Positions 22,396 through 34,796 are shown, counted from the stretch's first letter. The stretch: 64,000 nt of DNA from Bryum argenteum (GCA_037043015.1 CM073328.1:8529495-8593494); one strand, 5' to 3'. Numbers and translations: made by a program. The notes: generated by a model not told the origin, from the sequence alone.

Positions 22396-25300
22396 TCAAT
22401 AGGCCTCCTGGAAGGCCTTTCTCTCCTGTTCCTGAGTGGATGAAACTGGAATTGGATATACTTTTCTAAAAACCTCTCGCAGTTGCTCAACACTAGAGCT
22501 GTCAGGTGCGCTTCTCGACCTCCACGCTACATGTTCGTCAGGACGTACCAAAATTGCACCAACATCAGGAACGCCACACAGATTCCACCACCCTTGATCT
22601 ACTTCTGCATGAACGACTTCGCATTCACTTCCAGAGGCCCACTCTTGGACTGATTCTGTTACAATCCCCTGAGGATACATGATAACTATCTTCATTGTGA
22701 TGGCCGATGACTTCAGTGCTGTTAGAGCCGCTTCAACCCATTCGCAACCGCTTTTGTTGCACCCCACAATTAGCACCGGGCAGAGCTCCCTTTCGCTGAT
22801 GAGGTCTAGTGTTGACTGTAAGGACAAAGAGACAAGCACATTAGAATAGAGAAACGCATCAAACATACTGAATCCTGACGCTGGAGTAGGACAATCCAGG
22901 TCTATGATAAAATGATTCACATACACATACTAAGACCATGTCGGAAAGTGACATGCAGTGCGCTTGAAATTTGCAAAGGCCTCTTGATTCAAACCTTCAA
23001 GGATGACGCTGGGGCCGAATAATGACGGAAAATTATCGGATAATGTGGCAAACGTGCACCAGGTTGAGTTGATGGAACGTACTCTTGCCTCCGTCCTGTA
23101 GGGGCCGTTACCGTGCTTTCTGACGAGGGTCGATCTACCTCTGGAAGCAAAGCTCCTTCGCCATACCTGAAAGAGAAACGTGCTCTATTGAATATGTGCT
23201 TGAAGATCTATTCATTAAACATCAGATTTAGAATATGGATGCGGAAATACTTGAATGTATATATAGTAAAGCAACAACTACGTAGAGACAGTAACCTGAA
23301 GCCAAGATCCTCTGCAGGAAATTGTAGCTGGAGACTCTGACCCTCTTTCAGTAATCTTTGCAGCGCTGAAACTCGAGCAGAGGCAATGGGATTCAAACCA
23401 CTAAGAAAAACTGGTGACACTTGAGCTCGCCCAGCTGCAAACAAGCCCTCAAGTACTGCACTCTGGAGCTTTTTAGGCAGCAGCATGCCCACTCGACTGT
23501 TTATAGCTCCATACACAAATCTGCAACCAAAAACCGCAATACAAGGTTTAATGAAGTGATTTCATCGGCAGCTTGTTCAGCATCAACGTTCGATCGGTGC
23601 GTTCTTAACGAACAAATTTAGTTTCAAAAAGCAGCAATGAAGCTGATATGCAGTGATGGGGACTTTTGATTAAAAAGAGAACAGAGTGGACCTTGCGGCC
23701 GATGGGTCAAGTCCAAGTGCAGCCGGAACTGCCATGGCTGCATTGAAATTGGCGAGACTCAATGCTGTGTTGGCTTTCGCAACCTGAAGAATGTCAATAA
23801 AATCTCAGGACTTTCATCCAGCAGAGTATCATTTGGTTGGAACTAAAGCATACTTGTTCGCAGGACCTAGAGAATAGCAACAATACATAAACAGCTCAAA
23901 CAATCTGAGCATCTTGGCAATGTTGAGGATTACCGGCTGACGCTCCACTTCATAGGTAGACAACAGAGTCTCGGATGCATGTCCCTTCAACACAGCAGCA
24001 AGCTTCCAAGCGAGGTTGTGAGCATCCTGAACACCAGTGTTCAAACCTGCACTCTCAACAGAAAACGATGAAGCTTCATCAGTAAGAATTGGAATACTCA
24101 ATTGAAACACATGACAGAAAACTGACTGGTTGTGAAATAAGAGCATGATCGTTTCACTACACGCAAGGAACGCAAATGGTGTACAATACTTCAGTAGCAC
24201 CAACAATCAACTCAGAATCAATCAAAATGTATATTATCTACAAGACAAGGAACAATGAATCACCGAATCCCCCGGCAGGAGGGAAGCGATGAGCAGCATC
24301 TCCGGCAAGAAAGACTCGTCCGTGCATGTCCAGAAAATGATCCGCAACCTGAGCGTGCATCACCCATTGCTTCACTGTCTTGACGTCAATTGTCAAGTAT
24401 TTCTTGCCAGCCAACTCCAGTATAATGTCACGGCAGACCTGTAGTCATGAACAACAAAAGAATGATTGCATCTTAGTTCAGTAGCTTTGATTGTAATAGA
24501 CATGATATGAATACGAGGAGAATCTGCATTATCAGTTCGGCAGTGCCCTCATGTTCCACATTTCATCGGGTATGTTGTAAGAAAAAAGTAGGCAGTCTCA
24601 CCTCACTCGTGAAATCTTCGACCCGTTGCTGTGGTGGAAAAAAAGGGATCTGCAGAAAGATCGCAAAAAGGTCACTTATTATGTACTGGCTAATACTTGT
24701 AATGAATCCACTTTAGGTAAGACCAGAATGCTAGTGGTAGTTATTCAGTACTCATGTACTATTGGTGCAACAAAACTTCTGAAAAACATATGCGAGTTCA
24801 GCTAAGACCCAAATACACAAACGACATCACCAATTTGATTAAAAACTGAACTGAATGTGAAGAGTAATTCTTGGGTCAAACCTGAGCTACAAATTCTCCA
24901 GCCTCGAGATTATGTGCAACAACAACTCCAATGGTTTTAGAGTTGAACACGAAGTACAGCATTCCTGGTTCAGGAGCTCCCAACAACAGCTGACCAAGGT
25001 CTTTGCTGAAGAAATGAACGCTGATGTATTTCTGGATCTCTGCTTCTCCCTCCATTGCCACACCTATCATCTCCCTGATGGGACTATTGGCTCCATCGGC
25101 TGCTACAACGTACTGGCAAGCCAGATCCACAACCTGTCTAGAGGATCCCTGCTACACAAATACAATACGGCTCCACCACATAAATCTAACCATATTACTG
25201 TGAAGCACATGCTCAATTAAGTACTGCAATGGTTTACCTGGGAGGCAGATAATTTAACATTGACGCTCTCGGAGTTGCTTGCAATAGAGACACATTCATG

Positions 25301-26512
25301 ACCCATCAGTACAGGCCCATGGTCTATGGTCACAGGCGCAACTTGGCGCACTTTCTGACCAAGACGTTGTGCCCTCTCATACAAGAGCGGTCCAAGGTGA
25401 TGCTGAGAAAAGTGAGCAACTGATACTGGACTGTGTCGTGATTCAAAATCTACACAAACAAAATGAAGCACTTGTAAGATAATCGACCATGATGTAATCC
25501 ATCATCTTGTAATCCATCATCAAAAATTGAAATGTGACCAATGCATTTCAGATACAAAAGGAGCTTCACCAGAAGGTTTAGCTGGACATCAACCCCGTGC
25601 TCATGAAAGAAACAGCAGCAACACGCAAGAGAAAGAAGAGATAATGCATTACCCTCGGGTCGCAAATGGTCCACAGTGCCGAACACGGGACCAGAAAGGG
25701 TAGAGCAGTACACAAACCTGCGCCATTGCTCTACCGGCGGCTGCTTCGCCTCTATCTCTACTGTCAGCCCTTCCATCTTCCTAAATATCTGCGATCACAA
25801 CCAGCAAGTGCCTCTTTCAAATTTAGAAAAATACCAAGCGTATCAACATCCAGGATAATCAATCGATTACTTCATGGCATTTCTCCAATTCTATTTTTCA
25901 GAGACTGTTCATCGCTTGAATTTGAAGTACAGAACGAATTGTTTTTTTCAGAATCGTGCTCTACTCTCCTAACAATTTGCTCCTGACTGCATTTTCTCCA
26001 TTTCTCTTTTCTAAAAGCTCTATATAAATACGCGTGCAAACTTCAATAATTGCTCCGCAACAAGAGGTTGGAAAACAAGAAACAAGATTTCCAGATTACA
26101 TTGCTTTTATTTTCAATCGTCAAGATTCAAGCTAATTGCACTGCTCCAATTCTAAGGCTAGAGTCTCTGTAAATATTCCAGAGTCTCTGTAAACAACAAA
26201 CACATTATACTGACCTCCATAGTTCGATTGTTGAGAAGGTGAGCCTGCGGATGCTCCGAGAGCAGACGTCGCTTCTCCACCACAACGGACGGTACTCCTG
26301 GACGCATCACGAAGAAAGTCACATGGAGAAGGGATTTGAGAAAGAGCTGATTAGGGCTACGAGCTCAGCTTACCATACTGAGAGAGCAAGATGGAGAGAG
26401 TAAGGCCGACTGGTCCAGCTCCAACGATGAGCACAGGCACATGTGCAGCTGCAGATGGTGGTTTAGCGTAAGTGGAGAAAGCTCGTCGGAGGAAGACACG
26501 GAGGGGCCGCAT
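22396..26512 (-). CDS. FAD-dependent aromatic-ring monooxygenase, 704 aa, 13 exons
   Basis: This is a class A flavoprotein hydroxylase of the phenol hydroxylase/MhpA-PcpB type, which uses NAD(P)H and O2 to hydroxylate aromatic rings; the substrate is unknown. Exons, 5' to 3': 26512-26374, 26297-26215, 25788-25653, 25449-25238, 25148-24882, 24649-24602, 24438-24264, 24046-23934, 23783-23692, 23520-23296, 23166-22995, 22901-22869, 22815-22396. All junctions are GT-AG and the sum is 2115 nt with no internal stop. The protein has an Arg-rich, acid-free start (MRPLRVFLRRAFSTYA) like a mitochondrial presequence. It then shows the FAD fold GAGPVG (31-36), the DG motif (VVAADGAN, 204-211), and GDAAHRFPP (341-349) followed by GLNTGVQDAHNLAWKL. 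The C-terminal 150 residues fit the family's thioredoxin-like domain. The ATG is the first upstream of the FAD fold in frame. The 33-nt exon 12 is the least certain. Confidence 0.9.
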
Positions 26513-26953
26513 CGGCAACGCAATTGTGTAAACACTGGAAGACTAGCCAAACTTTGCTTGCTGAATCGCTGAATCGCTGAATCGATGAAATCGAATCACA
26601 AATCGAAAGTACAATGGAAAAGCTCCGAATTGCGAAAAATAGATTGGCAATTGTGTAGAGATCGATTGTAAGAGGATGGCCTGCTTGAATTTAGGTCTTC
26701 GCGGGAGTGATGGACGTTCATACAAGTGGAGGTTGCTTGTCCTTCAACCTACATGGCTACCTTTTTTGATGGTTCGAGGAATATTTTTTGGATCCCAAAA
26801 TGTTTCAATCTATCGAGATATTCAAGATTTGTTTAGTACAAAACTTATTTTCACATAAAATTGTTGAATAATTTTAATAATTTAATTGTAAGATTTTGAA
26901 GTTAGAATTTACTAGTTTGTGATCTTGATTTAAGTTTCAAGTTGTCATATACG
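26513..26953. other. Monooxygenase promoter side, intergenic
   Basis: The first 150 bp upstream of the monooxygenase start holds GAATCGCT/GAATCGAT repeats that probably lie in its 5' leader. No TATA motif could be placed with confidence. Beyond about 26700 the DNA is AT-rich without features until the SINE. Confidence 0.4.
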
Positions 26954-27318
26954 AGGCACCACAAGCCTTGGCTTGGTGGTTAGGGCTTAGGCCCCCAATG
27001 AGGAGGTCGTGGGTTCTATTCCCCATGCCGGCGTGGTGCTCACCACTATAGTCCACCCAACTATTGTGGGGGGTCTTTGGACCTTGTTGTATGGGTACCT
27101 CAAAGGCCTTTGGGGGGATACTATGTCAAGTATCTTCAAGGCATTAGTAACTAGGCTAGAAACTAGCGTAGTTATAGTGTCCACCCTCGAGAGGGGGAAG
27201 TAGTATTGTTCCAATTTCCCCTTGTCCGGTGGTCATCGGGATATTAGCATTACGAACGAACACTTCATTCACGCCGGCCCCTTAGAAAGGGACCGGAGTT
27301 TCTATCTATCTATCTATC
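26954..27318 (+). mobile_element. tRNA-headed SINE, full length and intact (365 bp)
   Basis: A 12-bp perfect target duplication TTGTCATATACG flanks the copy (26942-26953, 27319-27330). It has an A-box-like TTGGCTTGGTGGTTAGG, a B-box-like GGGTTCTATTCC, a body of about 250 bp, a terminal hairpin (stem CCGGCCCCTT with AAGGGACCGG) and a (TCTA)n tail. It is the reference copy for the family in this window. Confidence 0.93.
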
Positions 27319-27460
27319 TTGTCATATACGTTGAGTTCACTTGCAAAAACCTATTTTCAAGATTGATTGAAGTGTTTTTTGATGTGGTTTAAATCTATCA
27401 ATTGTCAAACCTTCATTAATGAGTGAAATTTGTTATGTTGGTTCAAACAAGGTACGTATG

Positions 27461-27516
27461 TAACAAAGACTTCAACAAAGTAACAAAGACTTCAACAAAG
27501 TAACAAACACTTCACT
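27461..27516. repeat. 20-bp tandem repeat, about three units
   Basis: Units of TAACAAAGACTTCAACAAAG lie head to tail, the third partly diverged. Confidence 0.85.
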
Positions 27517-28116
27517 GAAAACCTTTGAGCATTCATCACATACTCAAGTAGTATGCAATGGTTTATGTAGGTTAGTAATCTATATGTTATCATAAGCCTC
27601 AAAACACAAACGAAGGTAAAATAATAATATTCATGGGTAATTTTAAAGCCATATTGTGAATTGGACCAAGCAATTTGTAGTATTGATTTATAAGCTCAAG
27701 TGCATCTACGCATGCCCTTATTATTTTTTAGTAAAGAAAGGCGTGTAGGGTGTGAATTTCACCTCCAATCTCTTAGTTAGTTGCTGATATTCCCAATCAA
27801 AATAGGTTACTTTATCTACAAAGATATATATTAGACAAGGTGAGTAGATGAAGGATAGTTGTTCAATCTATTTACTTTTTAATTTAGTGTATAATTATTG
27901 TGTAGAAGTTAAATCATAAGTCCCTCTATAAGACCTTTTACCTCACACTTGCCCAAATCATTATCGTGTTTTTCTTATCTTTGCGAAGGTTGAGTTTTGA
28001 GTACATTCACATGATTAAAGCCTCAAAAATGGTTTTAAGAACACCACATGCAATTTAATTGTACAACATACTCCCAACAGTGGTTGCACTTTTGAATTTG
28101 TATGAGGTCCTAATGC
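27517..28116. other. AT-rich intergenic, nothing recognised
   Basis: No open frame with recognisable composition and no terminal repeats were found between the 20-bp array and the next TTAA element. Confidence 0.5.
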
Positions 28117-28120
28117 TTAA

Positions 28121-29049
28121 CCCCTCTACATCTTTGGGGTATTTTTAGCCAAAAACTCACTATAAAAAGGTGTCATAGATGAATACTAGATCTCAACCAT
28201 ACAAACTTGTAATAGACTTGTTGTAAATCATGTGAACCCAGACCTGACTCACAAAACCTCATAGATTGCAAGATCGTAACGTACTAGTGTGCAAAATAGA
28301 ATGCAAATTACCATCATTTTTATTCTGAAGTCAAAATACTACCAACAAGAGATTTGCAATAAAAAAAACCATCAACTAGAAAGTTGTTTATTTTTATCTT
28401 AAAAACACTCTTGGACCAAAAAAATTCATCAAAAGATATCTTGGGTTGACTAATAGCTTTGCGATGGTGAAAAATGCGAAATCGTTTACAAAGGACAAAT
28501 AGTCCATTACTAGACCCCTTGCACTCAAATTCATGTTTCATCTACAATATTTTTTCAATTGGGTCAAGGTTTCAATAACTAATACCATAATATAAATAGA
28601 ATCCATTCCAAAAAACAAAGTCAAAATATAACGGTGGATGAAGGAGATATAGCTCCTCAAAATCATCCATTTTTTCACTTTTTTCATTGTAGAAACATCA
28701 TAGCAAATCCGATGCCAAAGTTATTTGGATCAAAACATTTCCAACTATAATATAATTTGAATGCATCTAAAGATCACTCTTATGTAAGAAAAATTCATGA
28801 AAGTAATATTTAATCTTGCATGATTGGCTTGCATTGATAAAACATGCCATAGGTTTGGAATACCAAAAACAAAAATTGCCTTCACTCAAATGCATGCCAT
28901 TTATTCATACTTTATTGTATTTGTTTGCAACTTTTACGACACAAACAAGACTTGATTTTTGACCCAATCAAGTGATTTCATCAAAAACAAAGTTCAAATG
29001 AAGAAGTTATGGCTCTTCATCCAAAATGACGTTTTTCGACGTATAGGGG
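28121..29049 (+). mobile_element. TTAA element, family B (929 bp)
   Basis: TTAA flanks both ends (28117-28120, 29050-29053). Ends are CCCCTCTACATCTTTGGGGT and CGACGTATAGGGG. The interior is colinear with the family B copies at 43668, 61979 and, inverted, at about 44660 and 60561. Diagnostic stretches include TTGGGGTATTTTTAGCCAAA and the GGATGAAGGAGAT region. There is no coding capacity. Confidence 0.85.
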
Positions 29050-29640
29050 TTAATCAAAGTTGGTTGCCCAACTTTTTAAAAGCTTTTATTCCATCAAATG
29101 CACGAATATCTCAATTTGTGAGTTGACAGAAATTGAATTTTCTTGTAGAACTTCTTATACTTATATTGTTCTAAATCTCACGCTTCTAATCTCTTGTTTA
29201 AAATCTTAAAGATCATTCGTTAACTTGCTTCATTTAGAAAAATCTTCCTACCCCTTAAACCTTCAATAAAATTACACTTATCATTTGTGATATCCAAGAG
29301 AAAAAAATTCTATAGATAAAGTTTTATTTTGGAAGGTAAAAATTGGAATCCATAGTTACTATTACACAAGAATGCATCCAAGGCCTAGTTTATAAACATT
29401 AGAAGATGAATCCACGGTTAATGAAATTCCACAAGAAAATTGCCAGATAAATCCCCATTCCCAAAGCAAAACCTCACACAAGGTTACTTCACTCAACACA
29501 CGGTCATAGACATCCTTCCCCCCCCTCTAACCCACGGTCAGGGGCAAGACAGCCACGGTCAAGATAGCGGGTACCGTTCCAGAGACTTCCGTTGAGGGTT
29601 TAGGGTTTCGAGAACCTTCACAATTCATATTACTTAAACC

Positions 29641-29955
29641 CTACAACTCTACTATCCCATCACCTTCCTGCTCACCCATCTTCACTACCGTCGAGGGTCG
29701 AGCTTCTTTAGGATCTTTTAGTTTGCACGTTTTTTCCTTTTCTGAAGTCAGTGACGATAAAATCTTAGGCTTGTTTCTCAAACATTCGCAGTGGCCGCCT
29801 AAAGCTTTCGCCCTGCCGGGCTTGAGAGCTAATGCAGCTTCCAAACCTTCCTTGGATATCTGAGACTTCCCATCTTTGTACAAAAGGATATGAGGATACT
29901 TTCCCCGAATGATCGACGTTGATTCTACCTGTGCGAAAAAGCTCGAAAGAGCCAA
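29641..29955 (-). CDS. Unrecognised 104-codon open frame
   Basis: The frame (MALSSFFAQVESTSIIRGKY to GDGIVEL) has ordinary protein-like composition and higher GC than the surroundings. Codons for SQISKEGLEAALALKPGR lie in a 101-bp block (29766-29866) repeated exactly at 30166-30266. Two telomere-like TTTAGGG units sit just upstream at about 29991-30004, a motif known as a telo-box in plant promoters. I do not recognise the protein. It may be a gene fragment or part of a repeat. Confidence 0.3.
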   Translation of the reverse strand: MALSSFFAQVESTSIIRGKYPHILLYKDGKSQISKEGLEAALALKPGRAKALGGHCECLRNKPKILSSLTSEKEKTCKLKDPKEARPSTVVKMGEQEGDGIVEL

Positions 29956-30266
29956 GCCAGAAATTCTGATCCTTCACTACACGCTTCTTTAGGGTTTAGG
30001 GCGTCTGTGAATGCTTACGTTCTTTTAATGTCGCCGTGGTTTATTGTCCTGTTTCAGCGAGTATCTGAGCATTCATGTTTGGAAGTCCGGTGTTCCGTCA
30101 TGACTTCTCTTTTTCAGTGTCGGACATGATTATATTTGTGCTGGGATTCGGTGATGATAAACTACTAGGCTTGTTTCTCAAACATTCGCAGTGGCCGCCT
30201 AAAGCTTTCGCCCTGCCGGGCTTGAGAGCTAATGCAGCTTCCAAACCTTCCTTGGATATCTGAGAC
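29766..30266. repeat. 101-bp exact direct repeat, 400 bp apart
   Basis: The blocks 29766-29866 and 30166-30266 are identical, beginning TAGGCTTGTTTCTCAAACAT. The flanks differ beyond about 15 partly matching bases. On the minus strand both keep the same open frames, but the downstream sequence joins a different peptide in each copy. Confidence 0.85.
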
Positions 30267-30447
30267 CCCAGCAGCACTTTCTTTTCTTCCATAGTGGGAT
30301 ACGGCATAGCGGTGATGATTCGATAATCCCAGCTCGCTTTTAGCTTCCGTAAGGAGGCGTTGAAGAGAAATCATCGTTTCCAACACTAATTCAACCTGAG
30401 CTTTGCCATGTCGTTTATTTATTTAGTGTTAAGTCATTCAACTTTCT

Positions 30448-31103
30448 AAGGCAAATTGACTAGAGTCACTCGTGTGCTTAAAAAGATTAGCACATGGAGC
30501 GCTGAAAATTGCCGAGAGGAAGGATGATGGGCAGCTGTTCTACCTGTTTTACCTGAAGAATCTACCTGGGCAGGAGGAAGCTTCCATCAACACCTAAACC
30601 TGAATGTAGTCCCTGTTACGGTTGTCCGATTTTTTTGTCATGCATCTATTATATTTCATTGATTCGAACAGATTACTAGCAGATCACAAACTGGTTCCTC
30701 ACCATCTCGCAAAATGAGATGGACATGATGAGGACCCCTGCAGCAAACTTACATATCTGGATCAAAGCCCGGTCGGAAACCTGAATCCCCATCCATTGTG
30801 AAGAATCGCCCGAGTAAATCTATCTGAGATCCGACAGCTGCAGCTTCAGGATTCCTTGGATAGACTGATGTCCATCGTGATGTACTGGATTTACACGGTA
30901 TGTGCGGGGAGCGTGGTAGTCGTTTTCGATGTATGCTGGAGAGTGAATACCAAATTTCAAGGCAAATTGACTAGAGTCACTCGTGTGCTTAAAAAGAGTA
31001 GCACATGGAGCGCTGAAAATTGCCGAGAGGAAGGATGATGGGCAGCTGTTCTACCTGTTTTACCTGAAGAATCTACCTGGGCAGGAGGAAGCTTCCATCA
31101 ACA
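30448..31103. repeat. About 146-bp near-identical direct repeat
   Basis: The blocks at about 30448-30593 and 30959-31103 begin AAGGCAAATTGACTAGAGTC and differ at only one or two positions. Both contain a stretch open in one plus frame (DDGQLFYLFYLKNLPGQEE). They belong to the same GC-richer, shuffled-looking zone (29.6-31.7 kb) as the 101-bp repeat. No element ends were identified. Confidence 0.85.
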
Positions 31104-32283
31104 TCAATACATGAATGCAACCTCCGTTATGGAATATAATTAGCTCCTGTGTAACGTAGGTTGCCAATGCAATCTGTCTCATGTCCTGGTTCGCAGCAAT
31201 GTCCGGTACTCCACAAATACAGTATGCAGCTACTAACTGATACGCACGGTTCGGACAACGAATCAGCTCGGACTATGTATCAGTTCAGCCGATAGATCTA
31301 ATCAATCTGAAAGACCTTCACAATTGCTTGAGAAACAGCCAATTCAGTAAACGATGCGGCTCTGTTTGAATCAGAGCAAGAGTGTGGTCGAATGTGTGCA
31401 AGGCCTCATGTACATGAAACCTATTGAGTCCGAATCCAGCAGGGATTGAGAAATAATTTCGTAACCGGTTGGCCGTTCTGTTTTGCCGAGGTGGGAGTAT
31501 ATGATTGGCTCTGAGCATGCAGGTTCAGGTTCGCGGACGATAACCTCGCTATCCGAGTGAGTTATGAACATGAGATCATCGAAATCATGATGAAGATCAC
31601 TTTTTTTAGTGAATATGGATGTCTGCAAAGTCATCGTCCCTTTTAAGCATCACTTGAAACCGGTTATTTTTGGTGAATATGGATCGTCTGCAAAGTCATC
31701 GTTGTGATGTGCGCAACCAAACTGATCATGGTTCGGTGGAATCTCTCCGTCTGTATTTTTGTGACGCTTTGATTTTTTCCTTTGTTAAATTTAAGTTGTA
31801 CTCTGAAAATCTTGAAATATAAGTGCAACAAAAAGAAAACTGAGATACACAGAAGAACACTTTATTTCAAAGATGTGCACACAAGACACGCACAAACACA
31901 CGCACAAACACGCAATGAAGTGTAGCCTCGGCAGGCGCAAAATGAATACAGAGAAAAGCACTCATAATTAATACCTCAATGGGCATAACACACATAACAG
32001 AGGAACACAATTAGAAGCCTCGATGGACATAACACAATTATACGGAATACAATTATAAGCTTAAGGTTCATTCATTCCATGAAGCACCATATCATTGTAC
32101 ATATCTATGGAAGGGCATTAGTTTCATGTTTAGTAATATTTTTTTGCTGAATGTAGCATCAACGAAGGAAGAAAAGGAGCGCCAAAATCTCAAGCACCCG
32201 CTCAAATGTGAAATGTGACAGCATTGTGACATGTTGCGGAGACCACCTGCACAGCTCAACAAAATAGCCAACCGGTTACGTCC
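31104..32283. other. Intergenic with short duplications
   Basis: GTGAATATGGAT-TGTCTGCAAAGTCATCGT is duplicated at about 31605-31637 and 31671-31703. An ACACGCACAAAC-rich stretch lies at about 31870-31915, and an imperfect 40-bp duplication at about 31965-32060. No gene was recognised. Confidence 0.5.
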
Positions 32284-32396
32284 GGTAATCGTTTTATTGG
32301 AAAAGGTCATCGGTGCAAAACCGGTTCTGTCCAGCTGGCTCGCCACCTTCAGAGAACCAGTTCTGCACCGATAACCGGTCCAATAAAACGATTACC
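32284..32396. other. 113-bp foldback, pre-miRNA-like or miniature MITE
   Basis: The arms pair over about 44 bp. The outer 18 bp are perfect (GGTAATCGTTTTATTGGA), then come a small bulge, a paired ATCGGTGCA, one mismatch and a paired AAC-GGTTCT region, around a loop of about 24 nt. Size and shape fit a plant miRNA precursor or a foldback element. No target duplication or second copy was seen. Confidence 0.6.
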
Positions 32397-32607
32397 TAAT
32401 ACATATCAGATAATTAACGGAAGAGTGACGCTGGGGTTCAGCTTGTGATTATGCAGTGAACTTTGCGATATTCCTTCTTCCGGCCAATTTTCTGATTCGT
32501 GATAACAAACATCGTCGCTCGACCATCAACAAGTTGAAGCTAAGATCTAATGAATGAACTCGAACCTCTTCCCTACCTCATTTTCGCCGACAATATATCC
32601 TGCAACA

Positions 32608-32669
32608 GAAAAGAAAAAGAAAAAAAAAAAGAAAAAAAGAAAAAAAAAAAAAAAGAAAAAAAAAAAAAA
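32608..32669. repeat. Polypurine (GA-rich) tract
   Basis: A run of A broken by single G residues, about 60 bp. Confidence 0.9.
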
Positions 32670-33124
32670 TCGTAATCATTTTTCTTTTGACTACGTGAAA
32701 GACTGTGGTAGGGGTAAACGTTCGTAGCAGCTACCAAGGAGGATGGAGGAGGGGTAATGAGCCCCCTAATTTTTTGATGTATAGACATTAACTGCCAAGG
32801 AGTAGGCTTCCAAGGGTAATTTGGGGTCGCAGACCTCAAATTTGAATTCAAAATTACCAAAGACGGCCTTGGGAGGTCCCCATTTATTCTAGGGTGCCTC
32901 CTTGGTAGCTGCCACGAACCATTGCCCCTGTGGTAGGATCGTGAAACAGTAAACTCGATGTCAGTGAGAAATAGCATGGTGAGGGGGAATTTCGTGGACA
33001 ACAGAGTCCCTTCTTCACTCGTCTTCTCAGCCTAACTTTTACACTTCTTCTCATCCTATCCTACAGTATTCTCCATTTCAGTAGAGTGAGAATAGGAGAG
33101 TGCTCTAAAATGGAGCTCTAGCTT

Positions 33125-33457
33125 CCCCATGCAAGAGTACGTGTACTCACTGCAAACATAACATTATAGGGTGTTATTTTAGGGCACCATTTTAGGAACA
33201 TCTATATTTCTAACTTCAAAAATGTATAACTCATTGTCCAAATTTGATGATTCCACTTGCTCTATCTTTCAACTAATTTTCCCCTCGCCCAAAAATCGCT
33301 TGCACTGGAAACATCCATGTAGAATTCCTTTGCTCAAAATTGAGTCATCATTGAACACCTTACATCTTACTATATTGCTTGTATCCTTGTGGAATTCCTT
33401 TGCTGAAAATTGAGTCATCATTGAACACCTTACATCTTACTATATTGCTAGTATCCT
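33125..33457. repeat. Dispersed repeat with internal 72-bp tandem duplication
   Basis: 33125-33310 is related to 51945-52130: both have GTACTCACTGCAAACATA- or GTACTCACTACAAACATT-like starts, GCACCATTTT and CTATATTTC-AACTTCAAAAAT. Within it, a unit of about 72 bp containing GAATTCCTTTGCT-AAAATTGAG is tandemly doubled at 33314-33457. No ends or target duplications were defined. Confidence 0.65.
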
Positions 33458-33707
33458 TGGCAATCATGGACAAGGAGAAAACTCCTCATCGTAAACCAAG
33501 GTTGTATCAATGAATATCATCCACAATGTGGATGAGAAATCCATACTACTTGGTAACGCAAGTCTTTCTTGCGTGTCAAGGGGTACACAAAATGATTGAT
33601 TACCCAAATGAATGGGGATCCCAAAAGCTATGGTTTATGTAGTCATAAAGCCCTTGAATGAGACACTTGTGGAACTAGTAGACATAAAAATCAAGAGTCC
33701 TTGGACA

Positions 33708-34065
33708 CAGCCTTGGCTTGGTGGTTAGGGCTTAGGCCCCCAATGAGGAGGTCGTGGGTTCTAATCCCCATGCCGGCATGGTGCTCACCACTATAGTCCA
33801 CCCAACTATTGTGGGGGGTCTTTGGACCTTGTTGTATGGGTACCTCAAAGCCCTTTGGGGGGATACTATATCAAGTATCTTCAAGGCACTAGTAACTAGG
33901 CTAGAAACTAGCGTAGTTATAGTGTCCACCCTCGAGAGGGGGAAGTAGTATTGTTCCAATTTTCCCTTGTCCGGTGGCCATCGGGATATTAGCATTACAA
34001 ACGGACACTTCATTCACGTCGGCCCCTTAGAAAGGGACTGGGGTTTCTATCTATCTTTCTATCTA
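33708..34065 (+). mobile_element. tRNA-headed SINE, nearly full length
   Basis: A 10-bp target duplication TCCTTGGACA flanks the copy (33698-33707, 34066-34075). It lacks only the first few bases of the consensus (starting at CAGCCTTGGCTTGG). It keeps both pol III boxes, the terminal hairpin (with one G-for-A change) and a TCTA tail with one unit mutated. Confidence 0.92.
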
Positions 34066-34146
34066 TCCTTGGACATTCCTGCATCTATGATTTTCGCGTG
34101 TTGTCCTGCAAAGTACAAAGAGGAGCCTCTGAACTAGAAGAACATT

Positions 34147-34205
34147 GTACCTGTAAGGATTGACATGAATATAGTATCCGTTCGACCCTACCCTTGATGG
34201 GAGGA
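34147..34205 (-). mobile_element. Relic of SINE-like 3' module
   Basis: The plus strand reads GGATTGACATGAATATAGTA then TCCGTTCGACCCTACCC. It resembles the reverse complement of the 3' module at 35856 and 58851 (GGTTGGCGTGAATA, then GTCCGTTCGACCTACCC). The hairpin's outer arm and the tail are lost. Confidence 0.45.
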
Positions 34206-34796
34206 GTTGGTGCAAATTAGGAGGAGGATCTTGTGAAGAAGTGGACTAATTGAACACTGTCGTAAGCACTCAAAGTGGACGCACATTTTTACAGCCATGC
34301 AGCATTCAATCAAATTCAAATGATATGAGCATTTACTAAGGTAGACAATGCTAAATCCGTGCATCTCCTTAAACCACCCACTCTAGATTCTTGCCTACTT
34401 TCTAGATTTCATGTAGAAGAATGTACCTCATGTGCACATGGAGCATGTGAACGGTTTTAGGTGATGTGATATATGTCACTTCTGATTTTTGTATTTATTT
34501 TTATAAGTGCTTAAAAAACATCATAAAATATGGAAACTTCTTCATTCTTTCATATTCATAATTGAAAAATATTGATCCACATATTCCAACTTTCCAATTG
34601 TAGTGTAGTCCTTAAATGCACGGATTTAGCATGGTCTACCTTAGCTTCGATGTGAGGAAAGTCATGTTCATTTCTACCCACGGTGTTTTCTGAAATAATG
34701 AAAATCGAAGGATGTTTTTAGCATTCATCTTTGTTGCCCATTCTATGAGAAGTCCAAATACAATGTGTAAGAAATAATTCCCTACAACCAGGGTGA

